The notes below the pieces were generated by a model. The model was not told the origin of the DNA. It worked only from the letters and a program-made list of their open reading frames with translations, and did not search any database. Shown here in pieces: positions 15,964 through 24,806 of a stretch of 64,000 nucleotides of DNA. The stretch covers positions 930,001-994,000 of the forward strand of contig NC_007973.1 in NCBI RefSeq assembly GCF_000196015.1, given 5' to 3'. Made by a program: the position numbers and the translations under genes. The DNA comes from Cupriavidus metallidurans CH34. Lineage in GTDB: Bacteria > Pseudomonadota > Gammaproteobacteria > Burkholderiales > Burkholderiaceae. Positions within the stretch are counted from its first letter, which is position 1. The number at the start of each line of letters is the position of its first letter.

Positions 15964-17481
15964 TCAGTCGTTCTGCGTCGCGCGTTCGTTGCCCAGCGCC
16001 TCGTAGTAGGCGCGCTTGGCGTCGTACATCCGTCTGTCCGCAGTTTTCACGGCATCGGTCAGGCGGTCTCCCTGCATGCAGGTGGCCGACCCGATCGAGA
16101 ATGAAAGCCGCGCCCCGGGATAGAACTGGTTGTTGAGGACGACCACCTCTTCGATCTGCTCCACCACCGTCGCTGCACCCCGTTCGTCGCGTCCGGGAAG
16201 CAGCACCATGAACTCGTCGCCACCGGTGCGCGCAATGCATGCCTGTTCGCCCACGGCTTTCTTCAGCACTTCGCCAGTGCGGCGTAGCAGGCCATCGCCG
16301 TCCCCGTGGCCGAACTGATCGTTCACGGCCTTCAGTCCATTCAGGTCCACCGCGATCACGCTGACCGGCCACGGCCCCTTGCGGCCCAGCCGCGCCAGTT
16401 CATCCTCGTAGTACGCGCGGTTGTAGAGTTTGGTAAGCACATCGTGCTTGCCGAGGAACTCGACGTAGGCTTCGGCCTTCTTGCGTGCCGTGATGTCGGT
16501 CAGCGACACCAGCACCTGGTCCCAGTCAGCCTCTCGCCCCGGAAATACCGACCACTGCATGAACACGTCCACCGGGCGGCCGTCCAGCGCGTAGTTGATG
16601 ACTTCGCGTTGCTGCCACAGCTTTTCATGCCAGAGGTCGACCAGTTGCTCGGCAAAGTGGATGCGCATGTCGTCGCGAAACACGTCGCCGAGTCGCGAAA
16701 GCAGGATTTCCTTGCTGGGTGCGCCGAACATCGCCAGCGTCTGCTGGTTGACGTCGAGCACGCGGATCTCCTGCATGCAGCGCGAGACGAAATCGGGGTG
16801 CACGTTCAGGAACGTGCGGAAATCCGTGATCCCTGCCGCGCGGACTTCGTCGAGCAGCATCTTGACCACGCTGAAATCTTCCACCCAGAGCGATACCGGC
16901 GAATGCTCGAACAGGCCCACGGCGTACTGCTGGGCCCGGCGCAGGTCACGTTCATTGCGCACGCGGGCCGTGATGTCCTCGATCGACAGCAGCACACGCG
17001 ACCAGTCGTCCTCGTGCCCAGGCATGACGCGGGCCTCCAGACGGATGTCGAGCCGTTCGCCGTCGAGCGTGTAGTTGACGGTCTGGCTCGAGAAACGATT
17101 GTCGCCGTCCCACAGTTGTCCGAGTTCCTCGACGTGTTGATCGAACATGTCGTCGCGAAACACGGTGTGGAGGTTGGCAACCAGCGTATCCAGATCGACG
17201 GCGCGGAAGAGGTCCAGCGTCCGGCGGTTGACGTCGAGCACGCGAATTAGAGAAGAGCACCGTGCCACTTCCGAGGGGTTGTCGCGCAGGTGGCGGCGCA
17301 GATTGGTGACGCCATCGGCCCGCAACTGCGTGAAGGCCTGCCGCACCGCGCTAAAATCCTCCAGCCACAGCGAAACGGGCGCTAGCTGGAACAGCGTTCG
17401 ATAGTCATCGTCGAGCCGCGAAGCGGCGGGTCCTTGCGCCAATTTTTTCTCCCCATTTTTTGTGTTCGGCGTATCGCGCAA
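15964..17481 (-). CDS. Diguanylate cyclase with two PAS-type sensor domains
   Basis: A 505-residue soluble c-di-GMP synthase. Two related sensory modules (about 27-150 and 160-290) each run from an aromatic start (LFxLxPVSLWLEDFS) through a FRDDM segment to an SxxDITAR end, so they look like an internal duplication. The GGDEF domain spans about 320-490 with an intact GGDEF at 420-424 and the metal-binding DLNGLKAVND. The position of the usual RxxD inhibitory site, five residues before GGDEF, reads VGEQ, so allosteric product inhibition is probably absent. No transmembrane helix, so it senses a cytoplasmic signal. Confidence 0.92.
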   Translation of the reverse strand: MRDTPNTKNGEKKLAQGPAASRLDDDYRTLFQLAPVSLWLEDFSAVRQAFTQLRADGVTNLRRHLRDNPSEVARCSSLIRVLDVNRRTLDLFRAVDLDTLVANLHTVFRDDMFDQHVEELGQLWDGDNRFSSQTVNYTLDGERLDIRLEARVMPGHEDDWSRVLLSIEDITARVRNERDLRRAQQYAVGLFEHSPVSLWVEDFSVVKMLLDEVRAAGITDFRTFLNVHPDFVSRCMQEIRVLDVNQQTLAMFGAPSKEILLSRLGDVFRDDMRIHFAEQLVDLWHEKLWQQREVINYALDGRPVDVFMQWSVFPGREADWDQVLVSLTDITARKKAEAYVEFLGKHDVLTKLYNRAYYEDELARLGRKGPWPVSVIAVDLNGLKAVNDQFGHGDGDGLLRRTGEVLKKAVGEQACIARTGGDEFMVLLPGRDERGAATVVEQIEEVVVLNNQFYPGARLSFSIGSATCMQGDRLTDAVKTADRRMYDAKRAYYEALGNERATQND

Positions 17482-17556
17482 TAGGATAGGCGAGCGTGCC
17501 CGAATCGGGGAAGAAATCTCGCAAGAACGATGCTGGCGTTGGCATCGGCGCCACGT

Positions 17557-19056
17557 TCAGGCGGCCATGCGCCGAACCACGCCCGCCACGGTATCGAGCG
17601 CGCGCTCGATTTCCGGAGATCGAGGAATGCCGCAGTTCAGCCGCAGGTAGTGATTGAAGCGATTCGAGTTCGAGAACATGGCGCCCGGCATCACCCGGAT
17701 GCCCTCGGCCAGCGCCTGTTCGAAGACCGCTTCCGACGAGATCGACTGGGGCATTTCCACCCAGAGATGCAGCCCACCGCGCGGCAGCGTCAGGCGGGTG
17801 CCTGACGGGAAGGTGGTCGCGATTCTCTGGGCCATCCATTCGCGCTGGGTTCGCAACTGGGTGCGCAGGCGACGCAGGTGACGCTCGAATGCCCCCGTGC
17901 CCATGAACTCGGCCACGGCGATCTGCGTCAGCATCTCGTTCGGGCGCGACAGGCCGAACTTGAGCATCTCCACGCGCGCCTGCCACTTGCCCGCCGTGAT
18001 CCAGCCGAGCCGCATTCCGGGCGCCAGGATCTTATGGAGCGACCCGCAGTAGATCACGGAGCCCGTGGTGTCCCATGCCTTGGCGGCCGTCAGCGGCACT
18101 TCGTCGTCGAAGGTGGCCGAGCAGCAGTCGTCTTCGATCAGCGTGAGACCGCGTGTGGCGCACCAGTTCACCAAGCGCTGTTTGTGCGTGTCCGGCATGA
18201 CGCAGCCGAGCGGATTCTGCAGGTTCGGCACCACGCAGACGGCCTTGATGTTGTCGTAGGTCTGGGCAGCCAGATCCAGCGCTTCGAGCGACATGCCGGT
18301 CTGCGGGCTGCAAGGAATCTCGAGCGCACGCATTCCCAGGCTTTCGAGAATCTGCAGCAGGCCGTAGTACGTCGGTGATTCCACGGCGATGACATCGCCC
18401 GGGTTCGCCACGGCCCGCAGGGCCAGCGTCAGCGCTTCGGTGCAGCCGTGTGTGACCACGATGTCCTCGGGCGCGACGTTGATCCGCGCGCGCAACGCGT
18501 GCCTGGCCAATGCCGCGCGAAACGCGGGGTGGCCGTCGAAGTCGACCGAACTGCCAAAGAGCATTGGGTATCGCCGCAGTGCCCGCGTGGCGGCATTGCG
18601 CAATGCGGCCGCCGGATACAGCTCCGGCGCCCCGCAGGCACCGCCGAAGTTGATCCGGTAATGCTGGCCGCGCGCCAGGATTGCGGAGATGCGCTGGTGG
18701 ATGCCGACGTACTGCGCGGGATCCGGCAATCCGGTGGCCGGTTCTTCGATCGGGGCCAGCGAGGGCCGCGCAGGAGCACGCACGAAATAGCCCGAGCGCG
18801 GCCGCGCTTCGAGCAGGCCGGCCGCCTCAAGCTCGCGGCAGGCCTGGAGCGCCGTGGACAGGCTCACGTCGTGCAGCCCCATCAGCGAACGCACGGACGG
18901 CATCCGGTCACCCGGCGCCAGCGTGCCCACCGAAATCGCCTGCCGATAATGGCCAGCCACCTGCTGGTAGAGCGGGGCGGAGGATTGAGGCGATGCGGCG
19001 GGGGCAGGGCTGGCGGCGAGGTTGGCGGCGAGGTTGGCGGCGAGGTTGGCGTTCAT
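17557..19056 (-). CDS. MocR/PdxR-type transcriptional regulator (GntR HTH plus aminotransferase domain)
   Basis: From the ATG at 19056 this is a 499-residue protein. A low-complexity N-terminus (repeats of LAAN, residues 3-17) is followed by a GntR winged helix (about 25-95, with PSVRSLM and SGYFVRA) and a class I aminotransferase-fold domain (about 125-490) including the VTHGCTEAL and QNPLG segments and the SLHK-type lysine region that holds PLP. Such regulators respond to pyridoxal phosphate or amino-compound ligands. The frame is open far upstream, but that part lies across the divergent gene and is not coding. It faces a DUF2917-like gene across an operator-containing gap, the usual layout for a MocR target. 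Confidence 0.9.
   Translation of the reverse strand: MNANLAANLAANLAASPAPAASPQSSAPLYQQVAGHYRQAISVGTLAPGDRMPSVRSLMGLHDVSLSTALQACRELEAAGLLEARPRSGYFVRAPARPSLAPIEEPATGLPDPAQYVGIHQRISAILARGQHYRINFGGACGAPELYPAAALRNAATRALRRYPMLFGSSVDFDGHPAFRAALARHALRARINVAPEDIVVTHGCTEALTLALRAVANPGDVIAVESPTYYGLLQILESLGMRALEIPCSPQTGMSLEALDLAAQTYDNIKAVCVVPNLQNPLGCVMPDTHKQRLVNWCATRGLTLIEDDCCSATFDDEVPLTAAKAWDTTGSVIYCGSLHKILAPGMRLGWITAGKWQARVEMLKFGLSRPNEMLTQIAVAEFMGTGAFERHLRRLRTQLRTQREWMAQRIATTFPSGTRLTLPRGGLHLWVEMPQSISSEAVFEQALAEGIRVMPGAMFSNSNRFNHYLRLNCGIPRSPEIERALDTVAGVVRRMAA
19012..19047. repeat. Three 12-bp tandem repeats at the MocR start
   Basis: The unit GGCGGCGAGGTT occurs three times in perfect tandem (19012-19047), then partly again. 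It encodes the repeated Asn-Leu-Ala-Ala at the extreme N-terminus of the MocR protein. The unit length is a multiple of three, so copy-number change would alter length but not frame. Confidence 0.9.
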
Positions 19057-19091
19057 GGGGGCATCTTCGCGCGATGGGGTGAAGTGGAACA

Positions 19092-19116
19092 GATACAGAT
19101 GCGGTGTCTCTGTATC
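19092..19116. promoter_or_regulatory. Candidate MocR operator
   Basis: A perfect 8-bp inverted repeat, GATACAGA and TCTGTATC, separated by 9 bases, lies in the divergent gap 36 bases before the MocR start and about 120 bases before the DUF2917-like gene. MocR regulators commonly bind two such half-sites between divergent genes. Confidence 0.6.
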
Positions 19117-19234
19117 GTAACAGGGCGCAAGTTTGACATCTGTTCTGGTTGCGCTTGCGATGGCTTGTGCCTGTTGGCAAGGCGGGCGGCTCGGTAGCCT
19201 TGTTTGCATGATTTTGCGACCCAGGAGCCACGCC

Positions 19235-19654
19235 ATGTCATTCATCAAGCCCGCCGAACCGACCGAACCGACCGAATTTCCCGGACCCGTTTCCCGCACC
19301 ATCCGGCTGGCTGCCGGCCAGTGCTTTTTCGAGCACCTGCCAGCCGGCACGATCGTGCACGTCGAGGGCGGGTGCATTGTCGTGACCACCGCGCCGTGCT
19401 GGCTGGCCAGCGATATCGGCCAGGCCGCGTACACGCTGCATTCCGGGGGCGTGCAAGTGATCCAAGTCACAGGTTGGACCTGCTTGGCCGCGAAGGGGCC
19501 CGCGCACTGTCGAATCATGGTGCCGGCGCCGCGCCCAGGATGGTGGCGGCTGATAAAATCCCGCTTCGGCCGTTCTGGCTTCCTGCTGGGTAACTCCCGG
19601 CCACCAGACATCAAGGCCACAGAACCATCGGTACCCCATGCTACGTCTCAGTGA
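19235..19654 (+). CDS. DUF2917-like protein
   Basis: A 139-residue protein beginning at an ATG preceded by CAGGAG. The core (about 20-95) has the pattern of DUF2917 proteins, a small cupin-like beta domain with AGTIVHVEGGCIVVT, WLASD and a Gly-rich HSGGVQVIQVTGWTC block. The N-terminus has an EPTEPTE repeat and the C-terminal 30 residues are disordered. It is divergent from MocR, so it is the likely target of that regulator. Its last 17 bases overlap the next gene. The family call is by eye and moderately sure. Confidence 0.6.
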   Translation: MSFIKPAEPTEPTEFPGPVSRTIRLAAGQCFFEHLPAGTIVHVEGGCIVVTTAPCWLASDIGQAAYTLHSGGVQVIQVTGWTCLAAKGPAHCRIMVPAPRPGWWRLIKSRFGRSGFLLGNSRPPDIKATEPSVPHATSQ

Positions 19655-21257
19655 AGTCAAACTCCCGCTCGACCATACCGAAAGCGACCTGGATGCCGCC
19701 GTGCGCAGCCATCTCGCGCAGATCGGCGTCAAGGGCGACGGGCTCATCGGTTTTACCGTCTTTCGCCGCGCGCATGACGCGCGTAAGCGCGACGATATCA
19801 AGCTGACCTACATCATCGATATCGAGGTAAAGGACGAGGCCGCCGCCCTGAAGCGGATGGCTCGCAAACCGAACTGGAGCGTGACGCCGGACATGGCCTA
19901 CCACTTCGTTGCCCGCGCACCCGAGGGCGGGCCGAAGTCGCGACCGGTGGTGATTGGCCTGGGCCCATGCGGCCTGCTTGCCGGCCTGATCCTGGCGCAG
20001 ATGGGCTTCCGCCCGATCATTCTCGAGCGCGGCAAGGAAGTACGCGAGCGAACCAAGGACACGTTCGGACTCTGGCGCAAGAGCGTGCTGAACCCCGAGT
20101 CGAACGTGCAGTTCGGCGAAGGCGGCGCGGGCACGTTCTCCGACGGCAAGCTCTACAGCCAGATCAAGGATCCGAAGCACTACGGCCGCAAGGTGCTCAA
20201 CGAGTTCGTGCGTGCCGGCGCGCCGGAGGACATCCTGTACAAGGCGCGGCCGCACATCGGCACGTTCCGGCTGGTGAGCATGGTCGAGAAGATGCGCGCG
20301 GAGATGCTGTCGCTGGGCGCGGAGATCCGCTTCGAGACGCGCGTGGACGATGTCGATATTGACAACGGCCAGGTGCGCGGGCTGAAACTGTCCACTGGCG
20401 ACTATCTGCCTTGTGACCACGTCATCCTGGCTGTGGGCCACAGCGCGCGCGACACGTTCGAGATGCTGCATGAGCGTGGCGTCTTCATGGAGGCCAAGCC
20501 GTTCTCGCTGGGCTTCCGCATCGAGCATCCGCAAGGCTTGATCAACCGCAGCCGCTTCGGCAAGTTCGCCGGTAACAAGCTGCTGGGCGCTGCCGACTAC
20601 AAGGTGGTTCACCACGCCAGCAATGGCCGCGCGGTGTACAGCTTCTGCATGTGCCCGGGCGGCACCGTGGTGGCCGCCGCGTCCGAGCCGGGCCGGCTCG
20701 TGACCAACGGGATGAGCCAGTACTATCGCGCCGAGCGCAATGCCAATGCCGGTATCGTCGTAGGGATCACGCCCGACGAGGACTTCCCGGGTGGCCCGCT
20801 GGCCGGGATCGCATTCCAGCGCAAGTGGGAAGAGCGCGCGTTCGCGCTGGGCGGCAGCGACTATCGCGCGCCGGGGCAACTGGTTGGCGACTTCATCGCC
20901 GGGCGTGCCTCGACGGCGCTCGGCTCGGTGGAGCCGTCGTACAAACCGGGTGTGACCCCGACCGACCTGAGCACGGCGCTGCCAGACTATGTCATCGACG
21001 CGATCCGCGAGGCGCTGCCCGAGATCGACAAGAAGATCGCAGGGTTTGCGATGCACGATGCGGTGCTGACCGGCGTGGAGACGCGCACGTCTTCTCCGCT
21101 GCGGATTCGCCGTGATCGGGAGAACTATCAGAGCATCAACGTGAAGGGGCTCTATCCCGCCGGCGAAGGTGCCGGTTATGCCGGGGGAATCTACTCGGCG
21201 GCGATCGACGGCATCGAAGTCGCCGAGGCCGTGGCTTTGAGCATCGCGAACGCATGA
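19638..21257 (+). CDS. FAD-dependent NAD(P)-linked oxidoreductase (COG2509 type)
   Basis: A 539-residue soluble flavoprotein. An N-terminal region of about 100 residues (a small extra domain) precedes a Rossmann fold with GLGPCGLLAG and the ILERG strand at the FAD ribose. The middle has FGEGGAGTFSDGKLYSQ and a CMCPGGTVV block, and the C-terminus the GLYPAGEGAGYAGGI FAD-closing motif. This matches the uncharacterised FAD-dependent dehydrogenase family related to thiamine-type and BaiN-like enzymes; its substrate is unknown. It overlaps the upstream DUF2917-like gene and, by 4 bases, the DUF1415 gene, implying an operon. Confidence 0.88.
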   Translation: MLRLSEVKLPLDHTESDLDAAVRSHLAQIGVKGDGLIGFTVFRRAHDARKRDDIKLTYIIDIEVKDEAAALKRMARKPNWSVTPDMAYHFVARAPEGGPKSRPVVIGLGPCGLLAGLILAQMGFRPIILERGKEVRERTKDTFGLWRKSVLNPESNVQFGEGGAGTFSDGKLYSQIKDPKHYGRKVLNEFVRAGAPEDILYKARPHIGTFRLVSMVEKMRAEMLSLGAEIRFETRVDDVDIDNGQVRGLKLSTGDYLPCDHVILAVGHSARDTFEMLHERGVFMEAKPFSLGFRIEHPQGLINRSRFGKFAGNKLLGAADYKVVHHASNGRAVYSFCMCPGGTVVAAASEPGRLVTNGMSQYYRAERNANAGIVVGITPDEDFPGGPLAGIAFQRKWEERAFALGGSDYRAPGQLVGDFIAGRASTALGSVEPSYKPGVTPTDLSTALPDYVIDAIREALPEIDKKIAGFAMHDAVLTGVETRTSSPLRIRRDRENYQSINVKGLYPAGEGAGYAGGIYSAAIDGIEVAEAVALSIANA

Positions 21258-21847
21258 GCGTGAACACGACCGATCAGGCCAGGCCGGCGAATCCTGCCGA
21301 TAACGATGGCATCATCGAGAACGTGCGCCACTGGTTGGCGCGCGCGGTGATCGGCCTGAACCTCTGCCCGTTTGCCAAGAGCGTGTACGTCAAGGATCAG
21401 GTCCGCTACGTGATCAGCGACGCGACGCGCGACGAGGACGTGCTGGACGATCTCGAGCGCGAGCTACGCCTGCTGGAAACGTCCGATCCGGAACAGATCG
21501 ACACGATTCTGCTGATCATGCCGCACGCGTTGGGCGACTTCCTGGCCTACAACGACTTCCTGTATTTCGCCGATCGCCTGCTGCGTAGCCTGAAGCTCGA
21601 GGGTACGTTGCAGATTGCGAGTTTCCATCCGCACTACCAGTTCGAAGGCACCGAGCCCGACGACATCGAGAACTTCACGAATCGCGCGCCATATCCGATC
21701 CTGCATCTGCTCCGTGAAGACAGCATCGCGCGTGCTGCCGAAGCGTTCCCGGAGGCGGAGGACATCTACGAGCGCAATATGGAAACGATGCGCCGGCTCG
21801 GCCATGCAGGCTGGCTCGAATGGATGGCTGGCAAAAGCGATCTCTGA
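21254..21847 (+). CDS. DUF1415 family protein
   Basis: This 197-residue soluble protein contains the family's NLCPFAKSVY segment near residue 37, the FHPHYQF block and the C-terminal NxxTMRRLGH helix. Its biochemical function is not known. The 4-base ATGA overlap with the flavoprotein gene indicates translational coupling, and the pair is often found together, which suggests a shared pathway. Confidence 0.88.
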   Translation: MSVNTTDQARPANPADNDGIIENVRHWLARAVIGLNLCPFAKSVYVKDQVRYVISDATRDEDVLDDLERELRLLETSDPEQIDTILLIMPHALGDFLAYNDFLYFADRLLRSLKLEGTLQIASFHPHYQFEGTEPDDIENFTNRAPYPILHLLREDSIARAAEAFPEAEDIYERNMETMRRLGHAGWLEWMAGKSDL

Positions 21848-21895
21848 CTTGATCTCGGGCGCGGTCTCCGATGCGTCCTCCGGCCGTGGTCCGGA

Positions 21896-22753
21896 TCAGG
21901 GCGTGGTGAAGAATCGCTCGTTCAGTTCTTCCAGGCCGAGCGATTCCAGCACATTGTGCAAGCGCTCCGCGGGACGGCGGCGCGGCAAATCCTTGTACTG
22001 GGCGATGATCAGTTCGTTCTTCATCGAGTGTTCCCAGCCCACCAGCTCCGTCACGCTGACCTGGTAGCCGTGCGCTTCAAGCTGCAGGCAGCGCAGCACG
22101 TTGGTGACCTGGCTGCCGAACTCTCGCGTGTGCAGTGGGTGGCGCCAGATTTCCGTCAGCGGATTGCCGGCCAGCAACTTGCCTTTGTGCTTGCGCAGCA
22201 CGCTCGCGACCTCGGCCTGGCAGCAGGGCACCAGCACGATGTGCCGCGCCTGCTTGGCCAGCGCGAAGTGGATCGCATCGTCAGTGGCCGTATTGCACGC
22301 GTGCAGGGCCGTCACGACGTCGATGGTCTGCGGCAATGCGGGCGACGTGATCGAATCGGCCACGGAGAGGTTCAGGAACGACATCCCACCGAAGCCCAGG
22401 CGGCTGGCCAGCGCCTTCGAGCTGGTCACCAGTTCTTCGCGGGTCTCGATGCCGTAGATGTGTGAGCTGTCCTTCAGGTCCTTGAAAAAGAGATCGAAGA
22501 GGATGAACCCGAGATACGACTTGCCCGCGCCGTGGTCCACCAACGAGACCGTGCCTTTTTCGTCCTTTACCTCGCGCAGCAGTGGCTCGATGAACTGGTA
22601 CAGGTGATAGACCTGCTTGAGCTTGCGGCGGCTGTCCTGATTCATCTTGCCGTCACGCGTCAGGATGTGGAGTTCCTTGAGCAGTTCGATTGACTGGCCG
22701 GGACGGACTTCGTAGGTGCTGGACATCGGGGTGGTGCCTTGGGGCGGGGACAT
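21896..22753 (-). CDS. SAM-dependent methyltransferase
   Basis: A 285-residue class I methyltransferase. The SAM site is visible as LVDHGAGKSYLGF near residue 68, followed by the GIETREELV acidic strand. A VPCCQAEV block near 170 follows, as in the Methyltransf_32 type. The substrate is unknown; family members are thought to modify RNA or small molecules. An ATG at 22726, preceded by AAGG, is a reasonable alternative start (276 residues). It is convergent with the DUF1415 gene and divergent from the FapA gene. Confidence 0.8.
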   Translation of the reverse strand: MSPPQGTTPMSSTYEVRPGQSIELLKELHILTRDGKMNQDSRRKLKQVYHLYQFIEPLLREVKDEKGTVSLVDHGAGKSYLGFILFDLFFKDLKDSSHIYGIETREELVTSSKALASRLGFGGMSFLNLSVADSITSPALPQTIDVVTALHACNTATDDAIHFALAKQARHIVLVPCCQAEVASVLRKHKGKLLAGNPLTEIWRHPLHTREFGSQVTNVLRCLQLEAHGYQVSVTELVGWEHSMKNELIIAQYKDLPRRRPAERLHNVLESLGLEELNERFFTTP

Positions 22754-22942
22754 CGGAGGGCGCTAGTTTACCGAAATTGCGCACCCCCTACTTTTGTGGG
22801 CTCAAGTTCACACCGCCGGCGCCGTTGAACATGGATCGACGACAAGCACAGTTGGCGACGGATTCGGTGGGTCTTTGCGGAAAGTCCCCGGGCGATGGGC
22901 CCAGGCCGGCTGTTGCGACATGCAGCATAGAGGCGGGGACAC

Positions 22943-24568
22943 ATGACAGCCGACGCGGGGTTGCGCCTGGAACTCAGCCAGCCTGGGAGCCAGGTCAGGG
23001 CTTGCTTTACACCGGACGCGGGCCACTTGCCGCCCGATCGCGCCAGTCTGGACGCTTCCCTGGAAGCTTGCCTGGCCGAGCACGGCTGGCAGGGCGCGCG
23101 GCTGGACGCCGCTGCCGTGAGGGGCTTCCTGACGCAATGCCAACTGACCGATCGCGAGATTGACGCAGTGATCGGCAGCGTTCTGGATGGCGAATTCGAA
23201 CTCGAAATCACGGCCGACAAGCTGCGGCTGTTGCTGACGCTGGTGAGCCCGGAAGGCGGCCGGCCAATCACGGCCGAAGAGATTGCCGCCGCCGCGGCTT
23301 CGATGGGGGTGGTGGCCTTGCTCGACAGCGCGGCGATCGGCGTTGCGCTGGAGGCCGGTAGCTGCGAGGGGCGCGAGATTGCGCGCGGCGTGGCGCCCCT
23401 GCAGGGCGAGACAGCACGCTTCGAGAGCCTCGTCCAGCCCCGCAGGCCTGTCCTGGCGGAGAACGAGGACGAGCGTGTCGACCTGCGCGATCTCGGTAGT
23501 CTCCTGCTCGTCAACCCGGGTACCGCGCTGATGCGCCGCACGCCGGCCAGATCGGGCAAGGACGGCATGGATGTGCTTGGCAAGCCGATTCCGGCCGACC
23601 CTGTGGTGGATACGCCCTACGCGTCCGATCTGACCGGCGTGGCAACCGATCCGAATGATCCACTGCTGTTGATCGCCGTGATCGCAGGCTCGCCCCGGGT
23701 GTTGCCACATGGTGTGATCGTCAGTCCGGTGGTCGACGTCGATGCCGTCGACCTGCATTCCGGCAACGTCAATTTCGATGGCTCGCTCCGCGTGTCGGGC
23801 GATATCCGCACCGGCATGTCGGTACGTGTCACCGGTGATGTGGTTGTGCAGGGGACGATCGAAGCCGCCAGCGTGCAGGCCGGCGGCGATGTGATCGTCA
23901 AGGGCGGCATCATCGGCAAGGCAGAAACCGCGAGCGGTGGCGCCCCGAGTGAGATTGCCAGCGTGCGCAGCAAGGGCTCCGTTCATGCGCGCTTCATCCA
24001 GAATGCGATCGTCGAGGCGGTGGCCGAGGTAATCGTGGAGAGCGGGATTCGGCAGAGCGACGTCTCCGCGGGCGAACGGGTGGTGGTTGGCGCGCCGACC
24101 GCGCCAGGCAGCATCAGCGGCGGGCGTACGCGGGCGATGCAGAGTGTCAGCACTGGGACCCTGGGCGCGCCGGCGGGTACCGCCACGACGGTGCAGGTCG
24201 GACTCAACCCGCTTGCCGACGAGCAGAAGGCGGAGCTGGAAGTCCGGCGCGGCAAGATCGTCGAGGAGCAGTGCAAACTCCAGCAACTTGTGGCGTTCTT
24301 TGCCAAGCACCCCGAACGCGCCACGGGGGACATTCGCGAGAAGGCGCGTGCCACGATGTACAGGATCAATCGCGACCTGTTCGAACTCGACGCGGAGATC
24401 GCCCACCTGGCCGAGCAGATGAAGCCGTCCGAGCAGGCGGAGATCGCGGTGGGCCGGCATATCCACGGCGGCGTGACGCTGCAGGTCGGCCACAAGGCGC
24501 TCAAAGTCATGGAAGACAAGCCGGGCGGCCAGATACGCGTGGTGGACGACCGCATCGCCGTGAACTGA
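22943..24568 (+). CDS. FapA/DUF342 polymer-forming domain protein
   Basis: This 541-residue protein belongs to the DUF342/FapA family. After an N-terminal region (about 1-170) comes a right-handed beta-helix with repeating short Gly/Val strands (for example VTGDVVVQGTIEAASVQAGGDVIVKGGI, about 270-330, in parts). A C-terminal coiled coil follows (about 425-505; EQKAELEVRRGKIVEEQ). In Vibrio and Bacillus, FapA is a flagellar-placement factor, but no flagellar gene is nearby. Family members also act as polar scaffolds. It is followed after 238 bases by a degenerate receiver-domain protein. Confidence 0.85.
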   Translation: MTADAGLRLELSQPGSQVRACFTPDAGHLPPDRASLDASLEACLAEHGWQGARLDAAAVRGFLTQCQLTDREIDAVIGSVLDGEFELEITADKLRLLLTLVSPEGGRPITAEEIAAAAASMGVVALLDSAAIGVALEAGSCEGREIARGVAPLQGETARFESLVQPRRPVLAENEDERVDLRDLGSLLLVNPGTALMRRTPARSGKDGMDVLGKPIPADPVVDTPYASDLTGVATDPNDPLLLIAVIAGSPRVLPHGVIVSPVVDVDAVDLHSGNVNFDGSLRVSGDIRTGMSVRVTGDVVVQGTIEAASVQAGGDVIVKGGIIGKAETASGGAPSEIASVRSKGSVHARFIQNAIVEAVAEVIVESGIRQSDVSAGERVVVGAPTAPGSISGGRTRAMQSVSTGTLGAPAGTATTVQVGLNPLADEQKAELEVRRGKIVEEQCKLQQLVAFFAKHPERATGDIREKARATMYRINRDLFELDAEIAHLAEQMKPSEQAEIAVGRHIHGGVTLQVGHKALKVMEDKPGGQIRVVDDRIAVN

Positions 24569-24631
24569 CGCGGGTGGCGCACCTCCCGTTCTTGTTTCCA
24601 AACGGACGCAGCGCGTTACGGGGAACGTGAC

Positions 24632-24652
24632 ACGTTACGCGAGTCGTAACGT
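24632..24652. promoter_or_regulatory. Inverted repeat upstream of the receiver gene
   Basis: ACGTTACG and CGTAACGT form a perfect 8-bp inverted repeat around 5 bases. A further GTTACG copy lies at about 24615 and GTAACG at about 24701, so repeated TTACG elements fill the gap before the gene at 24807. This may be an operator. Confidence 0.35.
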
Positions 24653-24806
24653 CGCCGACCTTGGCCGCTCTGGCGTGATCGCCCGCCATCCCGCCTCCGG
24701 TAACGCATTGCCGCCACGCCGTACTGTCGTCCGGTGCGCACCACCGCTGGCACGACGTTTGCGCCATGTGTCTCCGCAGACAAACAGCGGAGCACAGGAG
24801 CACACC

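Noticed and set aside
16306..17250. Long plus-strand frames opposite the diguanylate cyclase, pepN and other genes
   Set aside because: They are antisense shadows caused by high GC in the third codon position; the minus-strand frames have recognisable domains.
17557..19620. 687-residue version of the MocR protein
   Set aside because: The extra 188 residues lie antisense to the DUF2917-like gene and carry no regulator homology; the GntR domain begins after 19056.
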